Assembly (NCBI GenBank): GCA_900554905.1
Contig: USJB01000019.1
Coordinates: 1 to 11,627, forward strand
Length of the DNA: 11,627 nucleotides
Source: an uncultured Collinsella sp.
GTDB taxonomy: Bacteria; Actinomycetota; Coriobacteriia; Coriobacteriales; Coriobacteriaceae
Reading direction: 5' to 3'
Shown here: piece by piece, positions 7,728 through 11,627 of the stretch
Position numbering within the stretch: the stretch's first letter is position 1
Layout: every line of letters begins with the position of its first letter
Translations under genes and position numbers: made by a program
Notes under the pieces: model-generated
The model's database searches: none
The model's input: only the letters and a program-made list of their open reading frames with translations
What the model was told of the DNA's origin: nothing

Positions 7728-8120
7728 ATGCGTATCCGCATCGTGTGCCCCGTGAGCTGCGCCTATGAGGGCGACGCTGCGTTTGTGTCGATTCCGTCCA
7801 CGGATGGCGAGTTTGGAGTTCTGCCTGCTCACTCCAGCGAAATCTGCACGATCGACCGCGGTTACGTTCGCGTTTCCGATAAGGCCATGGGCACTGTCGA
7901 CCACACGTTTGCCGTGGCCGGCGGCTATGCCCAGGTTGCGGACGATGTCGTGACCGTCCTCGCCGAGCGCGCTTGCGATTTGGCGACCGTCGACGCCGAC
8001 AAGGTTAAAGCTGATATTCAAGGTTTTGAAGAGAAGCTGGGTAATTTGTCGGAGGATGATGCACGCCGCGCCTACCTCTATAATGAAATCGCATGGTGTA
8101 AGCTCAAGCTTGCCCAATAG
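7728..8120 (+). CDS. atpC: F-type ATP synthase subunit epsilon (F1)
   Basis: 130 residues, the regulatory subunit at the foot of gamma. The N-terminal beta-sandwich is about 1-85 with the hallmark DGEFGVLPAHSSEI at 26-39 and the strand FAVAGGYAQVADDVVTVLAE at 61-80. The C-terminal helical hairpin is about 88-130. In Bacillus epsilon an I/LDxxRA motif at this hairpin binds ATP; the corresponding VDADKVK here lacks the Arg-Ala pair, so that mode of regulation is doubtful (inference). It contains five Cys (7, 11, 40, 83, 124), more than usual. The gene starts three bases after atpD with GGGGGAG at 7712-7718. It is the last gene of the operon and is followed by a strong terminator 36 bp downstream. 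Confidence 0.95.
   Translation: MRIRIVCPVSCAYEGDAAFVSIPSTDGEFGVLPAHSSEICTIDRGYVRVSDKAMGTVDHTFAVAGGYAQVADDVVTVLAERACDLATVDADKVKADIQGFEEKLGNLSEDDARRAYLYNEIAWCKLKLAQ
8079..8084 (+). promoter_or_regulatory. Perfect -10 hexamer inside atpC (possible murA promoter)
   Basis: TATAAT occurs within the atpC codons for Tyr-Asn. The bases 16-18 upstream (around 8055-8062, GATGATGC) are a poor -35. If active, a transcript would start near 8091, run through the 8157-8195 hairpin and reach murA. This is weak evidence from one box only. Confidence 0.2.
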
Positions 8121-8156
8121 TCAAACGATTTAGCGTTCGACCATTTGCGAACACAT

Positions 8157-8195
8157 CATGCCCGGGATGGCCCAGCCATCCCGGGCATGCTTTTT
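8157..8195 (+). terminator. Strong intrinsic terminator after atpC
   Basis: CATGCCCGGGATGGC (8157-8171) and GCCATCCCGGGCATG (8175-8189) pair perfectly over 15 bp around a CCA loop, followed by C and TTTTT (8191-8195). This is the clear 3' end of the atp operon. It stops only 13 bases before the murA start codon, so any transcription into murA has to pass it or begin almost inside it. Confidence 0.93.
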
Positions 8196-8208
8196 GAAAG
8201 GGTAGACC

Positions 8209-9492
8209 TTGGATATTATCCGCGTTGAGGGTGGCCACGCCATCGGGGGTTCCGTGCCTGTTTCGGGCGCCAAGAACTCCGCGCTCAAACTTATGGCGGC
8301 AACGCTTCTGGCGCCGGGCAAGACGACGCTGCAGAACGTGCCCGATATTTCCGATGTCCACGTGATGGGCAAGGTGCTCAAGGGCATGGGCGCTACGATC
8401 GATGTTCTCGACGAGCACACGCTCGAGATCGATACCTCCCAGGTCGATTCCTGGGAGGCTCCCTATGAGCTCGTTGCCAAGATGCGCGCTTCCACTGCCG
8501 TGATGGGACCCCTGCTGGGCCGTTTTCATCGCGCCAAGATCGCCATGCCGGGCGGCTGCAACCTGGGTGCTCGCAAGATCGATATGCACATTCTTGGTCT
8601 TGAGGCCCTGGGCGTTGAGTTCGATACCGCCCACGGTTACATCAACGCTAATGCGCCCCAAGGTCTGCGCGGTACCACCGTCACGCTCGAGTTCGCCAGT
8701 GTCGGTGCGACCGAGAACCTCATTATGGCATCCGTGCGCGCGAAGGGTACCACGGTTATCGACAATGCCGCCCGCGAGCCCGAGATCGTCGATCTCGCCA
8801 ACATGCTCAACGAGATGGGCGCTAAGATTGTCGGCGCCGGTACGCCTGTCGTGACCATCGAGGGCGTGGAAGAGCTGCATCCCGTTACCCATCGCGTAGT
8901 GGGCGACCGCATCGAGGCCGGCACCTTTATCGTCGCCGGTGCGTTGATGGCCGACGATCGCGGTGTCGATGTCACGGGCTTTTGCCCCATTCATTTGGGC
9001 ATGGTGCTCAAGAAGATGGAGCTCATGGGTATCGACTGCGAGCGCGTCGAGGATGGCGTCCATGTAAACCGTGCCGAGCGTATCAAGCCGGTCGACATCC
9101 AGACGCTTCCGTTCCCCGGCTTTCCGACGGACATGCAGGCGCAGATTATGGTGCTCTCCGCCCTTGCCGATGGTAGCTCCGTTATCACCGAGAACATCTT
9201 CGAGAATCGCTTTATGTTTGCCTCTGAGCTGGTGCGCATGGGTGCCGACATTCGTATCGAGAGCCATCATGCCATGATTCATGGCGTCAAGGGCTTCTCA
9301 GGTGCACAGGTTACCTCGCCCGATCTGCGTGGCGGAGCGGCCCTCGTCGTAGCGGGCTTGATCGCCGACGGGACGACCGAGGTTTCGGCCATCCATCACA
9401 TCAAGCGCGGCTACGAGCAGTTTGTCGAAAAGCTGCAGGCGCTTGGCGCGCATGTCGAGCATGCTACCGTCCCCGATCCCGTCATCTACTAA
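8209..9492 (+). CDS. murA: UDP-N-acetylglucosamine 1-carboxyvinyltransferase
   Basis: 427 residues. MurA transfers enolpyruvate from phosphoenolpyruvate to UDP-GlcNAc, the first committed step of peptidoglycan synthesis in the cytoplasm. The fold is the EPSP-synthase type with two domains. K22-N23 in SGAKNSAL bind substrate. The catalytic cysteine is C117 in MPGGCNLGARKIDMHI, so the enzyme is of the fosfomycin-sensitive Cys type rather than the Asp type. The Asp that acts as base is D308 in FPTDMQAQ. DLRGGAALVVAGLIADGTTEV near the C-terminus is also family-typical. The start is TTG 8209 with AAAGGG at 8197-8202 six bases upstream; the product begins MDIIRVEGGHAIGG, exactly where MurA proteins begin. 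It is followed after 12 bp by an LCP gene. Confidence 0.97.
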   Translation: MDIIRVEGGHAIGGSVPVSGAKNSALKLMAATLLAPGKTTLQNVPDISDVHVMGKVLKGMGATIDVLDEHTLEIDTSQVDSWEAPYELVAKMRASTAVMGPLLGRFHRAKIAMPGGCNLGARKIDMHILGLEALGVEFDTAHGYINANAPQGLRGTTVTLEFASVGATENLIMASVRAKGTTVIDNAAREPEIVDLANMLNEMGAKIVGAGTPVVTIEGVEELHPVTHRVVGDRIEAGTFIVAGALMADDRGVDVTGFCPIHLGMVLKKMELMGIDCERVEDGVHVNRAERIKPVDIQTLPFPGFPTDMQAQIMVLSALADGSSVITENIFENRFMFASELVRMGADIRIESHHAMIHGVKGFSGAQVTSPDLRGGAALVVAGLIADGTTEVSAIHHIKRGYEQFVEKLQALGAHVEHATVPDPVIY

Positions 9493-9504
9493 TACAGGTT
9501 GCCT

Positions 9505-10734
9505 ATGTTTAATAAAAAGCCCCTCGCGGATACCACCGCCCGAAGACCCTCAACTGGTGCGCAGGCCAAGATCTACAGTCGCGATAACGTGGCTCGCTAT
9601 TCCGAGCGCGCTCGCCAACGTCGTCGTAGCCACACGATTCGTCACGTCGCGCTCATTGTCGTGCTTGGCGTGCTGCTGAGTGCCACTACCGCTGCCGGCC
9701 TGTGGTTTGCCACCATTATGGGCAAGCTCGGCGATTCTAATGTCATTACCGACAATCTGCGTCGGGTTCTGGTTGACACCGATGAGGCAAAGGATCCGTT
9801 CTACGTGCTGCTTCTTGGCACCGACGGCCGTCCGGGCGAGGATACGTACCGTGCCGACTCGATTATCCTGGCACGCATTGATCCCACGCAAAAGCAGGCG
9901 ACGCTCATTTCCGTTCCGCGCGACACCAAGGTCGAGTACAAGGGCGAGACCATGAAGATCAACGCCTGCCATACCGTTGGCGGCGCCGAGGCCATGGTCG
10001 AGGCTGTCAACGAGCTGTGCGGTGTTCAGATTTCCCACTATGCCGAGGTCAGCTTCGACGGTATGCAGGCGCTGATTGATTCGGTTGGCGGTATCGACAT
10101 TAACGCAACCGATGATGTTGACGACCCCGAGCACCTGGATATTAAGATTACCGCTGGCCAGCAGCATATGGACGGTGCCACCGCCCTTACCTATGCCCGC
10201 TGCCGCTACACCTATGCCGACGGCGATTACACGCGCATGCGCCACCAGCGTCAGGTGCTTGGCGCCCTTGCCAACCAGATTCTCAATAACTTCGATGCCA
10301 CGAAGATCTTTGGCCTGGTTAATTCGCTGTCCGATATGCTCGTAACCGATATGAGCGTTCAGGATATCGTGGCTACGGTCAACGCCATGCGCGGTATGGA
10401 TGTCGACGGTATCTACTCGGCCAACCTGCCCTCGTACGCCGACGACAGCACCATGATTGACGGTGTGAGCTACGTCTTTGTCTACGAGGACGAGCTCAAG
10501 GAAATGATGGAGCGCGTCGACGCTGGTAAGGATCCCAAGGGCCCCAATACCATGGGCCAGTCCGATGGCTCCAGCTCTACGATCGGCGACCTGAACAACA
10601 ACACGTCCGACGATTACGCTAACGGCACCGCAACCTCATCGGTCAGCTCTGACGATTCCGATGACACAAGCGATTCGAGCGATTCGGGCTACTACGAAGA
10701 GCCCACCGGCGACGGCAACGGCTACTCCTACTAG
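9505..10734 (+). CDS. LytR-CpsA-Psr (LCP) family glycopolymer ligase
   Basis: 409 residues from ATG 9505. A basic N-terminal cytoplasmic stretch (RQRRRSHTIRH, 37-47) is followed by one membrane helix at about 48-71 and an extracytoplasmic LCP domain at about 98-255. LCP landmarks are LLLGTDGR (103-109), YRADSIIL (115-122), SVPRDT (136-141), YARCRY (230-235) and DYTRMRHQRQV (241-251); their Arg and Asp residues bind the pyrophosphate of a lipid-linked donor. Such enzymes attach teichoic-acid-like or capsular polymers to peptidoglycan. The last 60 residues are a Ser/Asp/Gly-rich, acidic, presumably disordered tail. A TTG at 9499 in frame would add two residues, but CAGG at 9495-9498 six bases before ATG favours 9505. 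Probably cotranscribed with murA. Confidence 0.92.
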   Translation: MFNKKPLADTTARRPSTGAQAKIYSRDNVARYSERARQRRRSHTIRHVALIVVLGVLLSATTAAGLWFATIMGKLGDSNVITDNLRRVLVDTDEAKDPFYVLLLGTDGRPGEDTYRADSIILARIDPTQKQATLISVPRDTKVEYKGETMKINACHTVGGAEAMVEAVNELCGVQISHYAEVSFDGMQALIDSVGGIDINATDDVDDPEHLDIKITAGQQHMDGATALTYARCRYTYADGDYTRMRHQRQVLGALANQILNNFDATKIFGLVNSLSDMLVTDMSVQDIVATVNAMRGMDVDGIYSANLPSYADDSTMIDGVSYVFVYEDELKEMMERVDAGKDPKGPNTMGQSDGSSSTIGDLNNNTSDDYANGTATSSVSSDDSDDTSDSSDSGYYEEPTGDGNGYSY

Positions 10735-10735
10735 T

Positions 10736-10759
10736 TCCGCCGTTCTACCGAACGGCGGA
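10736..10759. other. Hairpin just after the LCP gene
   Basis: TCCGCCGTTC (10736-10745) and GAACGGCGGA (10750-10759) form a perfect 10-bp stem with a TACC loop, starting one base after the stop codon. There is no T run after it, so it may protect the 3' end or slow polymerase rather than terminate alone. Confidence 0.6.
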
Positions 10760-10776
10760 CCGGTCGACGCTGCGCA

Positions 10777-10870
10777 CCGCCCAAGGCGACAATTTGTCAT
10801 TCAAAAGGCAGGGCATGACCAGAAGGTCAATGCCCTGCCTTTTTCATGCCAACTTGTCCGCCTTGGGCGG
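10777..10870. repeat. Nested long imperfect palindrome around the LCP terminator
   Basis: Outer arms CCGCCCAAGGCGACAA (10777-10792) and TTGTCCGCCTTGGGCGG (10854-10870) are complementary apart from one extra base. They flank the terminator stem at 10803-10844. The whole 94-bp block could fold into one long interrupted hairpin. Confidence 0.7.
10803..10844 (+). terminator. Intrinsic terminator of the murA-LCP unit (bidirectional)
   Basis: GGCAGGGCAT plus GACC (10807-10820), loop AGAA, then GGTC, one bulged A, and ATGCCCTGCC (10825-10839) form a 14-bp stem followed by TTTTT (10840-10844). AAAA just before the stem (10803-10806) gives a T run on the other strand, so it could also stop minus-strand transcription that passes the pepT terminator. 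Confidence 0.92.
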
Positions 10871-10910
10871 CGCTCGCTGACGTTGGCTCAACCTGCGATG
10901 CTGTGTAGTG

Positions 10911-11017
10911 GTAGTCGTTGGGGACGTTCTTAAACGACTAGTCAAGGGGGACACTCTTGCGGCATTTGGCACTTGGGGACGTTCCCTTTGTGCCGGCAGT
11001 TGGGGACACTCCTTGCG
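10911..11017. repeat. Cluster of four GGGGAC-core repeats, REP-like
   Basis: The core GGGGAC occurs at 10920, 10947, 10975 and 11002, spaced 27, 28 and 27 bp. Copies alternate in type: GGGGACGTTC (first and third) and GGGGACACTC (second and fourth). The first is flanked by perfect 8-bp inverted arms TAGTCGTT (10912-10919) and AACGACTA (10933-10940). The third has GGCAC (10968-10972) and GTGCC (10990-10994), and the second has CAAG and CTTG (10943-10946, 10956-10959). The open frame through this region looks like a repeat translation, not a gene. No transposase is in the window. Confidence 0.75.
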
Positions 11018-11056
11018 TCAAGAGGCTGGCGCGCGTCAACCTGTCCTCATTGCAGC

Positions 11057-11101
11057 AAAAAACGCCCCGCTCTCGGTTGAGGACGGGGCGATTCGTTTTT
11101 T
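11057..11101 (-). terminator. Intrinsic terminator of pepT
   Basis: Read on the minus strand, CGCCCCG (11090-11084) and CGGGGCG (11069-11063) form a 7-bp G/C stem, followed by TTTTTT (11062-11057), 18 bases or more after the pepT stop. The plus strand also has TTTTTT at 11096-11101 but five bases away from the stem, so use in that direction would be weaker. Confidence 0.88.
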
Positions 11102-11119
11102 AGGGTTGTGCAGCCAGGC

Positions 11120-11626
11120 TTATGCGAAGCGGGCGACGAGTTCCTGGAGGATGTCGGTCATCTTGACGAGCGAACTGACCGGGACGAACTCGTTGACGCC
11201 GTGGTAGCAATAGCCGCCGGTGGAAAGGTTGGGGCAGGGCAGACCGCGGAACGACAGCTGGGCGCCGTCGGTGCCGCCACGAATTGGCAGCACTTGGGGC
11301 TCAACGCCGCAGGCAAGGTAGGCTTCCTTGGCAACATCAATAAGCTCGGGATAGTCACGAACGATCTCGGCCATATTTCGATACTGCTGCTTAATCTCGA
11401 CCGTCACGCGCTCCTCACCCAGACGCTGGTTGAGCATCGAGGCAGCGGCATCAACAAGGTCGAGTTTCTGCTGGAACTTGGCGGCGTCATGGTCGCGGAC
11501 GATATAGCGCGCTGTGGCGTGATCGACGGTCGCAGATACACCCTCAAGGTGATAAAAGCCCTCGTAGCCTTCCGTATACTCCGGGCGCTGCACGTAGGGG
11601 AGCAACGCGTTGAAGTCACAGAACAG
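11120..11626 (-). CDS. pepT: Peptidase T, C-terminal part (partial)
   Basis: 168 codons of the 3' end are visible; the gene continues beyond the right edge, so the true start is not in the window. The TAA stop is the complement of 11120-11122. The peptide contains TEGYEGFYHLEGV, ARYIVRDHDAAKFQQK, PIRGGTDGAQLSFRGLPCPNLSTGGYCYHG and NEFV. These match the C-terminal half of M20-family tripeptidase PepT; the His in YCYHG is the last zinc ligand (equivalent of H379 in Salmonella PepT). PepT removes the N-terminal residue of tripeptides in the cytoplasm. The first metal ligands are outside the window. It runs convergently to the LCP gene and has its own terminator. Confidence 0.95.
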   Translation of the reverse strand: MFCDFNALLPYVQRPEYTEGYEGFYHLEGVSATVDHATARYIVRDHDAAKFQQKLDLVDAAASMLNQRLGEERVTVEIKQQYRNMAEIVRDYPELIDVAKEAYLACGVEPQVLPIRGGTDGAQLSFRGLPCPNLSTGGYCYHGVNEFVPVSSLVKMTDILQELVARFA

Positions 11627-11627
11627 A

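Noticed and set aside
8104..9282. A 392-codon minus-strand open frame opposite murA
   Set aside because: Antisense shadow of murA, which is certain from its catalytic motifs.
10908..11207. A 99-codon plus-strand open frame through the repeat cluster
   Set aside because: Its peptide is a translation of the repeated GGGGAC units and it runs into the antisense of pepT; no Shine-Dalgarno and no recognisable domain.

Overview
The window is about 60% G+C and carries a conserved bacterial housekeeping block. Its centre is a complete F-type ATP synthase operon in the classical order atpI-B-E-F-H-A-G-D-C (1237-8120, + strand). Upstream are the end of a glycerol kinase gene (glpK, 2-184) and uracil phosphoribosyltransferase (upp, 307-954). 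Downstream are murA (8209-9492) and a LytR-CpsA-Psr (LCP) cell-wall ligase (9505-10734). The 3' part of pepT (peptidase T) enters from the right edge on the minus strand. Gene order, G+C, several GTG/TTG starts and protein flavour suggest a member of the Coriobacteriia (Actinomycetota), most likely Collinsella or a close relative. This assignment is inference, not a database result.

Layout. 1-954: glycerol use and pyrimidine salvage. 955-1236: a spacer with an intrinsic terminator-like hairpin after upp (996-1038), a 6+6 bp inverted repeat (1131-1149), and a good sigma70-type promoter (TTGTAC, 16 bp, TACAAT at 1148-1175) placed to drive the atp operon. 1237-8120: the nine atp genes, tightly packed with ATG/TAA overlaps at H/A and G/D. 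The one real gap is a 124-bp leader before atpE, which also has the strongest Shine-Dalgarno in the operon; this fits the need for many c subunits. 8157-8195: a near-perfect 15-bp-stem terminator that ends only 13 bases before the TTG start of murA. 10735-11119: a 385-bp gene-free stretch between convergent genes. It holds a hairpin, a bidirectional terminator nested in a larger palindrome, a cluster of four GGGGAC-core repeats at 27-28 bp spacing, and the pepT terminator.

Function. The atp genes build the F1Fo ATP synthase. AtpB and AtpE form the ion path, and AtpE lacks the Na+-ligand residues, so proton coupling is expected. AtpF and AtpH form the stator, and AtpA3D3-G-C form the catalytic head and rotor. 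MurA starts peptidoglycan precursor synthesis, and the LCP protein attaches glycopolymers to peptidoglycan, so these two form a small envelope operon.

I found no defence, mobile or secondary-metabolite system. The points most worth a second look are lineage-type deviations in the ATP synthase (a 64-residue c subunit, a delta subunit lacking about 25 residues of its N-terminal domain, a signal-peptide-like b subunit N-terminus, a 12-13-residue loop insert in alpha), the terminator abutting murA, and the REP-like repeat cluster at 10911-11017.
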